From: Gammaproteobacteria bacterium
GTDB taxonomy: Bacteria > Pseudomonadota > Gammaproteobacteria > Competibacterales > Competibacteraceae
Reading direction: 5' to 3'
Assembly (NCBI GenBank): GCA_024235095.1
Contig: JACKNC010000002.1
Coordinates: 682,001 to 746,000, forward strand
Length of the DNA stretch: 64,000 nucleotides
A model generated the notes under the pieces. That model saw nothing but the letters and a program-made list of their open reading frames with translations. It did no database searches and was not told the origin of the DNA. The translations under genes and the position numbers were made by a program. This document shows, piece by piece, positions 37,285 through 45,904 of the stretch (position 1 is its first letter; each line of letters begins with the position of its first letter).

Positions 37285-39186
37285 ATGACCGTCGAAGCCC
37301 ATAAGGAAACGCTTGGTTTTCAAGCCGAGGTGCAGCAATTGTTGCGCTTGGTCGCGCATTCCCTGTATTCCCACAAGGAAGTTTTTCTTCGTGAACTGAT
37401 TTCCAACGCCTCTGACGCCTGCGACAAGCTACGTTTTGAAGCGCTAACCGATGGCGCACTGTACGAAAATGATCCTGAACTGAAAATTCGCGTCACGTTC
37501 GACAAAGATGCGCGCACGATTACCGTGACGGACAACGGCATCGGCATGGATCGGCAGGAAGTGATCGACAATATTGGCACCATCGCCCGTTCCGGCACCC
37601 GCCAGTTCATGCAGAAACTGACTGGCGATCAAGCCAAGGACGCCAATCTCATCGGCCAGTTCGGCGTGGGTTTCTATTCCAGCTTTGTCGTCGCCGACCA
37701 GGTGACCGTGCGCACTCGCCGCGCGGGCATGGGACCAGAGCACGGCGTGCTGTGGGAATCCACCGGCGAAGGCGAATATACGCTTGAGAATATTGAGAAA
37801 CCCACGCGCGGCACTGAGGTCACATTGCATCTGCATGAAGATGACAGCGACTTGCTGAATGAATGGCAACTGCGCTCAATCATTACCAAGTATTCCGATC
37901 ATATCACCTTGCCGGTGATCATGCCGGTGCAGAAGTACAGCGAAGACAAGGATGCGCCGCCCAAATTCGAGGACGAGCGCATTAACCAGGCGGCGGCGCT
38001 GTGGGCGCGGCCAAAGAACGAGATCAAGGACGAGGAATACAAGGAATTCTACAAACACGTTGGCCATGACTTTGAAGAGCCGATGGCTTGGACGCACAAT
38101 CGGGTCGAGGGCAAGCTGGAATACACTTCGCTGTTGTTCATCCCGAATCGCGCGCCGTTCGATCTCTGGGATCGCGAGCAGCGCCACGGGGTCAAGCTGT
38201 ATGTGCAGCGGGTGTTCATCATGGACGACGCCGAGCATCTGATGCCGCGCTATCTGCGCTTCGTGCGCGGAGTGATCGACTCTAATGACCTGCCGCTCAA
38301 TATCTCCCGCGAAATCCTGCAAAGCAGCAAAGTGGTGGACAGCATCCGGGGCGGTTCAGTCAAGAAGGCGCTGAGCCTGCTGGAGGACATGGCGGCCAAT
38401 GACGCCGAGAAATACGGTAAATTCTGGAAGGAATTCGGACGGGTGCTCAAGGAGGGGCCAGCGGAGGATTACAGCAATCGTGAGCAAATCGCCAAGTTGT
38501 TGCGCTTCGCTTCAACCCATAACGATAGCACCGACCAGACTGTTGCCCTAGCTGATTACGTCGCCCGGATGAAAGAAGGGCAGGACAAAATTTACTATAT
38601 CAGCGCCGACAGCTTCGCCGCCGCCAAAAACAGCCCGCATCTGGAAATTTTCCGCAAGAAGGGGCTGGAAGTCCTGTTGTTGACGGACCGGGTGGATGAA
38701 TGGCTGATGTCCCACCTGACTGAATTCGATGGCAAGCACTTCCAGTCGGTAGCCAAGGGCGCGCTGGATCTGGACAAGATCGCCTCAGAAGAAGAGAAGC
38801 AGGAACAGAAGCAGGCCGAGGATCAGTACAAGGATTTATTGACGCGGGTCAAGGAAGTCTTGGGTGACAAGATCAATGAAGTACGCATTTCCTCGCGGTT
38901 GACGGATTCACCCGCCTGTCTCGTCGTGGATGAACACGGCCTCAGTCCGCATCTGGAGCGCCTGTTGCGTGATGCCGGGCAGAACGTACCGATGAGCAAG
39001 CCCTATTTGGAACTGAATCCCGGTCATTCGCTAATCACCCGGCTTAAAGACGAAGCCGATGCGACCCGCTTCAGCGACTGGACGCATCTGCTGTTTGAAC
39101 AGGCGGTGCTGGCCGAGGGTGGACAACTGGAAGACCCGGCGAGCTTCGTCAAACGCTTGAATGGACTGCTGTTAGCGATGGGCTGA
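37285..39186 (+). CDS. htpG: Chaperone HtpG (Hsp90)
   Basis: Bacterial Hsp90, 633 residues. N-terminal GHKL ATPase: LRELISNASDACDKLRFEAL, VTDNGIGMDRQEVIDNIGTIARSGT and LIGQFGVGFYSSF. Middle domain: RYLRFVRGVIDSNDLPLNISREILQ. C-terminal dimerisation domain follows. All nucleotide-binding motifs are intact. It is preceded by a sigma-32-like promoter, consistent with heat-shock control. Confidence 0.98.
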   Translation: MTVEAHKETLGFQAEVQQLLRLVAHSLYSHKEVFLRELISNASDACDKLRFEALTDGALYENDPELKIRVTFDKDARTITVTDNGIGMDRQEVIDNIGTIARSGTRQFMQKLTGDQAKDANLIGQFGVGFYSSFVVADQVTVRTRRAGMGPEHGVLWESTGEGEYTLENIEKPTRGTEVTLHLHEDDSDLLNEWQLRSIITKYSDHITLPVIMPVQKYSEDKDAPPKFEDERINQAAALWARPKNEIKDEEYKEFYKHVGHDFEEPMAWTHNRVEGKLEYTSLLFIPNRAPFDLWDREQRHGVKLYVQRVFIMDDAEHLMPRYLRFVRGVIDSNDLPLNISREILQSSKVVDSIRGGSVKKALSLLEDMAANDAEKYGKFWKEFGRVLKEGPAEDYSNREQIAKLLRFASTHNDSTDQTVALADYVARMKEGQDKIYYISADSFAAAKNSPHLEIFRKKGLEVLLLTDRVDEWLMSHLTEFDGKHFQSVAKGALDLDKIASEEEKQEQKQAEDQYKDLLTRVKEVLGDKINEVRISSRLTDSPACLVVDEHGLSPHLERLLRDAGQNVPMSKPYLELNPGHSLITRLKDEADATRFSDWTHLLFEQAVLAEGGQLEDPASFVKRLNGLLLAMG

Positions 39187-39201
39187 TCTCATAACGCTTC
39201 C

Positions 39202-39828
39202 ATGCCCCGCGTCTCCCAAATTGTCGGCATTCATCTCCCCCCTTTGAAAAAGGGGGGCCGGGAGGGATTGTACACGAGCGATGGGACTCAAATCCCCCCT
39301 AACCCCCCTTTGCCAAAGGGGGGGACTGAACGGTTATCCCGCATCACGTGGGCGCTGACCTGCATAATGCTGATCAACGGTTGCGCACACCTGGAACAAG
39401 CGAGCGGAGAAGCTGAACCTGCACTTGCTTTGGGAACGGGTGGCACGCGGCCATCTGCGCCGGTTCTCTCCAACGATTCAGGCTTTATCGAGGAACGGGC
39501 GCGGCAAGCCTATGAAACCGGTCGCTGGGATGTGGCTGAGGGCTATTATTTACAATGGATGCGCCTGAAGCCCGCTGATGACCAGCCCTGGTTTGAGTTG
39601 GGTAATCTGTACGCCGAACAGGGTCGGCTGGCATCAGCGGAACGCGCTTACCGGGAAGCCCTACGTCGGCGCGACGATGCGCGAACCTTGCATAATTTGG
39701 GGCTGACGCAGGTCAAACTGGGTGTAGGCGCCTTGCGTGAATCGCAACAACGCCTGCCGAAGGACGATCCATCGCGCCAGGAAACTTATGAGTTTTTACG
39801 GACGCTGCTGGAAACGGTATTACCATAG
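39202..39828 (+). CDS. TPR-repeat lipoprotein with repeat-derived 5' end
   Basis: Open frame of 208 residues. Residues 44-61 (RLSRITWALTCIMLINGC) look like a lipoprotein signal ending in a lipobox cysteine. Residues about 90-180 contain two or three TPR units (ARQAYETGRWDVAEGYYLQW, WFELGNLYAEQGRLASAERAYREAL, LHNLGLTQVKLG). Upstream of the signal sequence the frame reads through an intergenic repeat, giving KKGGREG and PPNPPLPKGG, which is not protein-like. No ATG, GTG or TTG sits at a sensible place just before the signal, so the native start may be lost or non-standard. It follows htpG by 15 bases. Confidence 0.6.
   Translation: MPRVSQIVGIHLPPLKKGGREGLYTSDGTQIPPNPPLPKGGTERLSRITWALTCIMLINGCAHLEQASGEAEPALALGTGGTRPSAPVLSNDSGFIEERARQAYETGRWDVAEGYYLQWMRLKPADDQPWFELGNLYAEQGRLASAERAYREALRRRDDARTLHNLGLTQVKLGVGALRESQQRLPKDDPSRQETYEFLRTLLETVLP
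39229..39350. repeat. CCCCCTTTGAAAAAGGGGGG repeat, copy 1
   Basis: About 120 bases with two C-run/G-run hairpins, CCCCCCTTTGAAAAAGGGGGG and CCCCCCTTTGCCAAAGGGGGG, joined by a variable centre and ending GACTGAACGGTTA. A second copy lies inverted at 63877-63989. It covers the 5' part of the TPR lipoprotein frame. Confidence 0.85.
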
Positions 39829-39849
39829 GATTGCCGAGGAGTGAACACT

Positions 39850-40287
39850 ATGACGTACCAACACGTTTTATGCGCCGTCGATTTTTCCGACGAGGCGCTG
39901 AAGGTCGCAGAACGGGCCAGGGACATCGCTGGGAAGTATGGCGCGCGCCTGAGCCTAATTCATGTCGTGGAGGATGTGAATATCAGTCTGGGCGGCGGTT
40001 ATGAACTGCTGCCGGTCTTGCCCGATCTGCCGGATGAGGCTCTGTTGCAGGAGGCGCGGGCTGAATTGGGCGGACTGGCGCAACGTCTAGGCATGGGCGA
40101 TGTTGGCCTGTGGGTGGTCAACGCCATTTCCACCAAGGAGGGTATTCTCGGTGCGGTCCAGGATCACCAGATGGATTTGATTGTCGTCGGCAGCCACGGT
40201 CGACATGGGCTGGCCCTGCTGCTCGGTTCGACCGCCAATGCCGTGCTGCACGGCGCACCCTGCGATGTGTTGGCGGTGCGGATTTAA
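39850..40287 (+). CDS. Universal stress protein (UspA family)
   Basis: UspA-family protein of 145 residues; GAGGAG lies eight bases before ATG 39850, which I prefer to the upstream GTG at 39841. It begins YQHVLCAVDFSDEAL and ends with the nucleotide-binding motif VVGSHGRHGLALLLGSTANAVL, so it is probably an ATP-binding Usp. Specific role unknown. It lies 21 bases downstream of the TPR lipoprotein. Confidence 0.92.
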   Translation: MTYQHVLCAVDFSDEALKVAERARDIAGKYGARLSLIHVVEDVNISLGGGYELLPVLPDLPDEALLQEARAELGGLAQRLGMGDVGLWVVNAISTKEGILGAVQDHQMDLIVVGSHGRHGLALLLGSTANAVLHGAPCDVLAVRI

Positions 40288-40316
40288 TCGATGAGATTTT
40301 CAGGAGCGATCGAACA

Positions 40317-40500
40317 ATGAACGATCGACAACTTCTGCAAAGAACTGCAGTGAAACCGATGGCTTTGACGCCCAACAAGCGAGTATTCTGGACGCAGAAC
40401 TCAACATTCGTGACGACAACCGCTCGGCTTCACCCCGGCGGTCTTGGCCGACCGGTACGAACTGAACGGGATTGAACGAACCTCCAGCACCGGTGAAAAA
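40317..40500 (+). pseudogene. Possible degraded gene remnant
   Basis: An ATG at 40317 follows AGGAG and starts MNDRQLLQRTAVKPMALTP. Coding-like sequence then moves between frames: ASILDAELNIRDDNR in one frame and AVLADRYELNGIERT in another. No single frame is long, and the region stops at tRNA-Thr. I do not recognise the parent family. It could also be non-coding sequence with chance similarity to coding. Confidence 0.25.
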
Positions 40501-40504
40501 TTGA

Positions 40505-40577
40505 AGCTGGCGGTCGGAATCGAACCAACGACCGGCTGATTACAAATCAGCTGCTCTACCGACTGAGCTACGCCAGC
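40505..40577 (-). tRNA. tRNA-Thr (anticodon UGU)
   Basis: Full cloverleaf on the minus strand: acceptor stem GCTGGCG/CGCCAGC, D-arm with AGCTCAGTCGGTAGAGC, anticodon arm GCTGA-TTTGTAA-TCAGC giving TGT, and T-arm GGTTCGATTCC. CCA is not encoded. The discriminator base reads U where threonine tRNAs usually have A. Confidence 0.93.
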
Positions 40578-40587
40578 GAATATTTAC

Positions 40588-40615
40588 ATTATACGAGTCT
40601 TTCTCCACGGATCAA
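40588..40615 (-). promoter_or_regulatory. Sigma-70 promoter of tRNA-Thr
   Basis: On the minus strand TTGATC, a 16-base spacer and a perfect TATAAT, the latter ending 10 bases before the tRNA. The -35 element overlaps the stop codon of the radical SAM gene. Confidence 0.65.
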
Positions 40616-41724
40616 TCGGCATACTGCCGAAGACGCACCGGACGGCGGCGCGCGCCCCAGACACCCGGCTCCGCTTCAAACACTCCCACGCACGGCGCGC
40701 CACAGGCATTGCAACAACCGTCCGCTGTCAGATTCCATACGCCCAGCGTGTACCAGTCGCGCCCGATCAATTTTTGACCACACTGATGACAATAGGTGCT
40801 GTCGCCCTTTTCATCATGGATATTGCCCGTATAGGCATAGCGGATGCCGTTCTTCATGGCGATCCGACGCGCCCGGCTCAAGGTCGATGGCGGCGTCGGC
40901 GAGTGGTTCATCATTTTCCAGTCCGGATGAAAGGCCGTGAAATGAATCGGCACGTCCGGCCCCAGGTTTTCCATCACCCACTGCGTCAACGCTTCCAGCT
41001 CCGCATCCGAGTCATTTTCGCCAGGAATCAGCAGCGTGGTGATCTCGAACCACACCTGCGTTTCCTGTTTCAGATAAATCAGGGTATCAAGCACCGGTTG
41101 TAGGTGACCGCCACAAATTTTCCAATAAAACTCCTCGGTAAAGGCTTTCAAATCTACATTCGCGGCGTCCATGTATTTGAAAAACTCCCGGCGTGGTTCC
41201 TCGCAAATATAACCCGCGGTTACCGCTACTGACTTGACGCCGTATTCCCGGCAGGCGATCGCGGTATCGATAGCGTATTCCATGAAAATCACCGGATCAT
41301 TGTACGTGTAGGCCATGCTGCGGCAACCCAGTTCATGCGCAACGCGAGCCAACTTCGACGGTGCGGCTTCATCCGCTAGAGTATCCATCTCACGCGACTT
41401 GCTCATATCCCAGTTCTGGCAAAATTTGCAGGCCAGGTTGCAACCGGCGGTGCCAAACGACAGGACCGGCGTACCGGGTAGAAAGTGGTTTAGTGGTTTC
41501 TTCTCAATCGGGTCGATGCAAAAACCACTGGAGCGACCGTAGCTGGTTAGCATGATTTGGCCGTCATGGCGCCCACGCACGAAACACAGACCCTGTTGTC
41601 CCTCGTGCAGCTTGCAATAGCGCGGGCAGACATCACACTGCACCCTGCCATCGTCCAGGACATGCCAGTACCGGGTGGGAAAGAAATCCGTCACGGAAGG
41701 AGTAGTAGGAATATTCATCTTCAT
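40612..41724 (-). CDS. amrS: AmmeMemoRadiSam system radical SAM enzyme
   Basis: Radical SAM protein of the AMMECR1-Memo-radical SAM trio, related to pyruvate formate-lyase activases. From ATG 41724 it has 370 residues. An N-terminal CDVCPRYCKLHEGQQGLC segment has four cysteines, followed by the cluster motif CNLACKFCQNWDMSK. Later features are YTYNDPVIFMEY, ITTLLIPGENDSD, HFTAFHPDW and a C-terminal zinc-ribbon-like part (YCHQCGQKLIGRD, CCNACGAPC). It diverges from the Memo and AMMECR1 genes. Reaction unknown. The frame is open to 41820. Confidence 0.93.
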   Translation of the reverse strand: MKMNIPTTPSVTDFFPTRYWHVLDDGRVQCDVCPRYCKLHEGQQGLCFVRGRHDGQIMLTSYGRSSGFCIDPIEKKPLNHFLPGTPVLSFGTAGCNLACKFCQNWDMSKSREMDTLADEAAPSKLARVAHELGCRSMAYTYNDPVIFMEYAIDTAIACREYGVKSVAVTAGYICEEPRREFFKYMDAANVDLKAFTEEFYWKICGGHLQPVLDTLIYLKQETQVWFEITTLLIPGENDSDAELEALTQWVMENLGPDVPIHFTAFHPDWKMMNHSPTPPSTLSRARRIAMKNGIRYAYTGNIHDEKGDSTYCHQCGQKLIGRDWYTLGVWNLTADGCCNACGAPCVGVFEAEPGVWGARRRPVRLRQYAD

Positions 41725-41909
41725 GGTGGTTATCCCGGCCTTTGTGCGAAAAGGCTCTCGTCGTTTTCCAACCGGCGAAAAACCGGCTATTGATAAGGTT
41801 TTTTTGATCTTTCCGGTCAAATGACACTCTATACTTAATCAAAAGTTATCGTATCCGCATACTATGTTCTGACTACCGTATTGGCAAATTGATCCGGGAG
41901 GGCATCGTC

Positions 41910-42698
41910 ATGCAAACCACACGCGCACCCGCAGTAGCGGGATTATTTTATCCGGCAAGTAGTACTGAACTGCACACGCAAGTGCAAAAATTTCTCAACC
42001 AAGCTCCACCAGCCATCGAATCACCCCCCAAGGCGATCATTGCACCGCACGCCGGCTATATTTATTCCGGCCCCATCGCCGCTTCCGCATACGCCCAACT
42101 CAAGGCGGCGCGCGGCATTATCACGCGCGTCGTGCTGCTAGGACCCAGCCACCGCGTCGGTTTCCGTGGGATTGCCGTCAGTTCTATGCAGGCGTTCGCC
42201 ACACCCCTGGGCCCGATCCCCATCGACCAGGACGCTGTTGAGCAGGCGCGGAAATTGCCAGATGTTGGCTTTCTGGAACAAGCTCACGCCCAGGAACACA
42301 GTCTGGAAGTGCATCTCCCCTTCCTGCAAGAGGTGTTGGGTGATTTCAAACTCGCGCCGCTGGTGGTCGGCGACGCGCGTCCCGAGCAAGTCGGGGCGGT
42401 GCTGGAAGCCTTGTGGGGCGGCCCGGAAACGCTGATTGTCATCAGCTCCGACCTGAGCCACTATCACGATTATCAGACCGCCCGACAACTCGATAGCGCG
42501 ACCTCCAAGGCTATTGAAACACTGCGCTTCGAGGATATCGGCTACGAGCAAGCCTGTGGGCGCAACCCGGTGAATGGCTTATTGTGGGTGGCGCGACGCA
42601 AGGGCCTGCATGGCGAAACCTTGGACCTGCGCAACTCCGGAGATACTGCGGGATCGCGTGACCAAGTAGTCGGGTACGGCGCTTATGCGTTCCACTGA
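41910..42698 (+). CDS. amrB: AmmeMemoRadiSam system protein B (Memo-like)
   Basis: Memo-family protein of 262 residues, homologous to class III extradiol dioxygenase folds. Conserved APAVAGLFYP at the start, IIAPHAGYIYSGPIAASAY, LLGPSHRV, HSLEVHLPFLQ and VISSDLSHYHDY contain the histidines lining the metal-like site. ATG 41910 has GGGAGG eight bases upstream; a TTG at 41889 is less likely. It overlaps the AMMECR1 gene by 14 bases, indicating tight coupling. Confidence 0.94.
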   Translation: MQTTRAPAVAGLFYPASSTELHTQVQKFLNQAPPAIESPPKAIIAPHAGYIYSGPIAASAYAQLKAARGIITRVVLLGPSHRVGFRGIAVSSMQAFATPLGPIPIDQDAVEQARKLPDVGFLEQAHAQEHSLEVHLPFLQEVLGDFKLAPLVVGDARPEQVGAVLEALWGGPETLIVISSDLSHYHDYQTARQLDSATSKAIETLRFEDIGYEQACGRNPVNGLLWVARRKGLHGETLDLRNSGDTAGSRDQVVGYGAYAFH

Positions 42699-43281
42699 CT
42701 CGTTATCGCTTGAAGATCGGGCGGCGCTGCTGCATGTCGCCCGCGCTTCCATTCAGGAGGGTTTGCGCTATCGCCGAGCCTTGTCGATCAATCCCAATGA
42801 TTACCCGGAAGCCTTGCGCGTATCGCGGGCAACCTTCGTGACTCTGGAAATCGGCGGTCAGTTGCGCGGTTGCATTGGCGCGCTGGCCGCTTATCAACCG
42901 CTGGTCCAGGATGTCGCCGTCCATGCTTACGCCGCTGCATTTGAAGATCCGCGTTTTCCCGAGTTGTGCGAGGAAGAATTTCCCAAGCTGGAAGTGCACA
43001 TCTCGGTGCTGTCGCCGCCGGAACCTTTGCAATTCGGCTCTGAACAGGAACTGCTGGCGCAACTGCGTCCCGGCGTGGATGGACTGATTCTTCATTTTGG
43101 TCATCACCGAGGAACCTTTCTGCCGTCGGTTTGGGAGCAATTGACCGAACCGCCGGTCTTTCTGGCGCATCTCAAGCAGAAGGCCGGATTGCCCGCCCAT
43201 TTCTGGGCACCTGAAATCCGGGTTGAACGCTATACGACGGAATATTTCGGCGATGCCGATGTGGCGGTTTCCTCAGCCTGA
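42685..43281 (+). CDS. amrA: AmmeMemoRadiSam system protein A (AMMECR1-like)
   Basis: AMMECR1-domain protein of 198 residues. The family signature LRGCIGALAAYQPLVQDVAVHAYAAA begins at about residue 60, with VHISVLSPPEPL and GVDGLILHFGHHRGTFLPSVWEQL later. The cysteine of LRGCIG is the invariant residue. It overlaps the Memo gene at its start and runs 52 bases into the convergent glycosyltransferase-family gene at its end. Confidence 0.94.
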   Translation: MRSTDSLSLEDRAALLHVARASIQEGLRYRRALSINPNDYPEALRVSRATFVTLEIGGQLRGCIGALAAYQPLVQDVAVHAYAAAFEDPRFPELCEEEFPKLEVHISVLSPPEPLQFGSEQELLAQLRPGVDGLILHFGHHRGTFLPSVWEQLTEPPVFLAHLKQKAGLPAHFWAPEIRVERYTTEYFGDADVAVSSA

Positions 43282-43904
43282 ACACGGCGCAGGCGTTTGA
43301 GATCGGCGGGCGTATCCACATCCCAGCCTATCGAGAGTTCGTTCCAAACCACACCCGTTCGGCGCAACCGCCGACGGGTCGCCGCCATGACCGTCGAGCC
43401 ACCCCAGGCAATGCCCCGGAACATTCCCGAACAGGGCCGCCGCCATCCGACTAGCACATACCCCCCATCCAGCGCCGGTCCCAGCACAACATCCGCCGTT
43501 CCAGCCACCAAGCGCTGCAAGGCATCCCGCAATTCCGGCGCGTTCAGCGAAATGCAATCACCGCCGATTAACACGCCATAATGGCCTTGAGAAAGAACCT
43601 GGTTCAGCGCATGGTTCATCCGTCGCCCCAGATCGCCCGCGCCCTGCCGGCGCAGGCGGACTCCGTATTTCCGTCGGCATGCAGCAAAAAAGCCATGCCC
43701 TACCCCCGGCGCGCACCACAATTCCACGGGGCACAGGCGAGCGGACATCGCGATGGCCAGGGTTCGATGCAGCAACTTTTTATACAAATGCGCCGCGCCA
43801 GGCGTACCGAGCTGTCCCGTTAACCGGGTTTTGACTTGTCCAGGAACCGGCGCCTTGGCGAAAATCAGCAGACGGGCATTAGGGAAGAGGTAGTAATCGC
43901 TCAT
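43230..43904 (-). CDS. TIGR04282-type glycosyltransferase-like protein (DUF2064)
   Basis: Nucleotide-sugar transferase fold protein of 224 residues. FAKAPVPGQVKTRLT near residue 15, IGGDC near 113 and LGPALDGGYVLVG near 140 are family signatures. Members are named after arsenosugar clusters but occur widely without arsenic genes. It overlaps the next gene by four bases (ATGA) and converges on amrA with a 52-base overlap. Substrate unknown. Confidence 0.9.
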   Translation of the reverse strand: MSDYYLFPNARLLIFAKAPVPGQVKTRLTGQLGTPGAAHLYKKLLHRTLAIAMSARLCPVELWCAPGVGHGFFAACRRKYGVRLRRQGAGDLGRRMNHALNQVLSQGHYGVLIGGDCISLNAPELRDALQRLVAGTADVVLGPALDGGYVLVGWRRPCSGMFRGIAWGGSTVMAATRRRLRRTGVVWNELSIGWDVDTPADLKRLRRVQAEETATSASPKYSVV

Positions 43905-44584
43905 GATCGGTAGTAGCTCCGGGCCAGCCGGTCGGGATCAGCGCCGAAGAAGTAGGCCAGCCGCAACTGCCACATTAGTAGAATGGTGCGGGCAATACCG
44001 TCCCGTTCCCAGCGCCGGCTGGAGGTTTGTAGGGGCTGGCGCAGGCAGACAGGACGTCCGTGCCGTTTCAACAACCGGCTTAGCGCGATGTCTTCCATCA
44101 GCGCGATGGACGGATAGCCGCCGATCTGTTCAAACAACGTGCGCCGGACAAAGATGCCTTGGTCGCCGGTGGCGATGCCAGTCAGACGGGAGCGGATATT
44201 CATCAGGGTTTCCACGACCCTCAGCGCCGGGTGGCGCCCGGACAGACGTACATCAAAACGGCCCCAACAGCGATGCGGATCGCTCAGACTGGCGTGAATC
44301 AGATCTAAGGCATCTGGCGGAGGAAGACTGTCCGCGTGCAGAAACCAGAGGATGTCCCCTTGGGCTTTGCTGGCGCCGGCGTTCATCTGCGCCGCTCTGC
44401 CTCTGGCGCTCATGATGACTTGATCCACCAAGGGTTTAGCCAGCGCTGCGGTTCGATCCCGGCTACCGCCATCGGCGACAATCAATTCACAATTCTGACC
44501 ACGTAGTGGTTGCAGCGCTTGCAAACCGGCCACAATCTGCGCTTCTTCATTCAGCGTGGGCAGGATGATGGAAATGGCAGGCAT
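43901..44584 (-). CDS. TIGR04283-type family 2 glycosyltransferase
   Basis: GT2 glycosyltransferase of 227 residues: ISIILPTLNEE at the start, IVADGGSRDRT, SARGRAAQMNAGA, DILWFLHADSLPP (DxD-like) and TGIATGDQGIFVRR. It is translationally coupled to the DUF2064 gene, the usual pairing of these two families. Neither arsM nor the arsenosugar radical SAM gene is present, so an arsenic role is not supported. Confidence 0.92.
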   Translation of the reverse strand: MPAISIILPTLNEEAQIVAGLQALQPLRGQNCELIVADGGSRDRTAALAKPLVDQVIMSARGRAAQMNAGASKAQGDILWFLHADSLPPPDALDLIHASLSDPHRCWGRFDVRLSGRHPALRVVETLMNIRSRLTGIATGDQGIFVRRTLFEQIGGYPSIALMEDIALSRLLKRHGRPVCLRQPLQTSSRRWERDGIARTILLMWQLRLAYFFGADPDRLARSYYRS

Positions 44585-44657
44585 CGTTTTTTTTTCCAGC
44601 GCAAGGTCTAGCCAACTGGGAGGAAGAATTGTATGATGAAGATCTTAAGTTAATCAT

Positions 44658-44733
<76 letters not shown>

Positions 44734-44770
44734 ATCGAACATTCAAAGATATCTAGTGTAGTCCCGAAAG

Positions 44771-44792
44771 CCCGCCAAGTGCGGGTTTTTTT
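44771..44792 (+). terminator. Terminator after tRNA-Ala
   Basis: CCCGC-CAAGT-GCGGG hairpin followed by seven T residues, 38 bases after the tRNA. Confidence 0.85.
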
Positions 44793-44863
44793 GTGTCTTT
44801 TAGTATTCATTCTGACGGTGCCTGGCAGCGCCATGATCAACCGCTACGGGTAAGGAGAAAAAA

Positions 44864-45778
44864 ATGATCGATACCCCAAACCGCTTTCGAGGATGCCTGC
44901 TCGGTTTGGCGGTCGGTGATGCAGTCGGCGCCACGTTGGAGTTCAAGCCACGCGGCAGCTTCACGCCGATAACTGACATGGTTGGCGGCGGCCCCTTCGG
45001 CCTGCAACCGGGTCAATGGACAGACGATACTTCGATGGCGTTGTGCCTGGCCATCAGCCTGATTGAGCAGTGCAGATTTGACCCTGATGACCAGATGCAG
45101 CGCTATGTGCGCTGGTGGCGTGAGGGTTACCTGAGCAGCACCGGCGCGTGCTTCGATATCGGCAATGCCACGGTCACCGCCTTGCGCCGCTATAAGCAGG
45201 AGGGCAATCCATTAGCTGGCTCCGATGATCCTTACAGCGCTGGCAATGGCTGCCTGATGCGCCTCGCGCCGATTCCGATGTTTTTTGCCGCCGATATCGA
45301 TGCTGCTGAACGCTACGCTGCCGAAAGTTCGCGCACTACACATGGCGCTGCTGAATGCCTGGACGCCTGCCGACTGTTCGCCCGTATCCTGGTGCGGGCG
45401 CTCGGTGGTCAGTCCAAAGAGGCCGTGCTGCTTGGCGATGCAGACACCTTCGACGGTCGTCAGCAAATCGCCGCCATTGCTCATGGTAAATACCGCGACA
45501 AATCGGAAAACGCCATTCGCGGCTCGGGCTACGTGGTGGAGAGCCTGGAAGCCGCCTTGTGGACGTTTGCCACGACCGAGAGCTTCGAGGACGCGATTTT
45601 GCGGGCCGCTAACCTGGGCGATGACGCCGACACCACCGCCGCGATTTGTGGGCAAGTCGCCGGCGCATTTTATGGCGGGGTGGGAATTCCGGTCCGCTGG
45701 CTGGAAAAACTGGCGATGGGCGAAACAATCGCCGGGTGGGCGGACCAACTTTACGCACTGTCAACAGTGCGAACCTAG
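44864..45778 (+). CDS. ADP-ribosylglycohydrolase family protein (DraG-like)
   Basis: Predicted hydrolase removing ADP-ribose from proteins or small molecules. The 304-residue protein carries the dinuclear metal motifs of the family: GCLLGLAVGDAVGATLE near residue 10, GQWTDDTSMALCLA near 50 and LGDDADTTAAICGQVAGA near 250. No nitrogenase or ADP-ribosyltransferase gene is nearby, so the substrate cannot be deduced. It stands alone between tRNA-Ala and a convergent operon. Confidence 0.93.
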   Translation: MIDTPNRFRGCLLGLAVGDAVGATLEFKPRGSFTPITDMVGGGPFGLQPGQWTDDTSMALCLAISLIEQCRFDPDDQMQRYVRWWREGYLSSTGACFDIGNATVTALRRYKQEGNPLAGSDDPYSAGNGCLMRLAPIPMFFAADIDAAERYAAESSRTTHGAAECLDACRLFARILVRALGGQSKEAVLLGDADTFDGRQQIAAIAHGKYRDKSENAIRGSGYVVESLEAALWTFATTESFEDAILRAANLGDDADTTAAICGQVAGAFYGGVGIPVRWLEKLAMGETIAGWADQLYALSTVRT

Positions 45779-45779
45779 A

Positions 45780-45897
45780 GCAATCGCGCTATGTGTTTTT
45801 CCTGACTCTTATCAATCTCTTGCAAAGCATGAGTGTTGTGCTTTGACAAGTTGATCTTCAGTCAAATCAATTTCTTAGATCGACATAGCGCGATTGC
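45780..45897. repeat. 118-base element with 15-base terminal inverted repeats
   Basis: GCAATCGCGCTATGT at 45780-45794 is perfectly inverted as ACATAGCGCGATTGC at 45883-45897. It fills almost the whole gap between two convergent genes. A similar arm, GCAATCGCGCTGTGT, lies alone at 9933-9947. It looks like a small non-autonomous element. Confidence 0.65.
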
Positions 45898-45904
45898 CCC
45901 GACG

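Noticed and set aside
43230..44584. Arsenosugar biosynthesis cluster
   Set aside because: Only the two glycosyltransferase families are present; no ArsM or the specific radical SAM enzyme.
44864..45778. Nitrogenase-regulating DraG
   Set aside because: No draT or nif genes in the window; only the family can be assigned.
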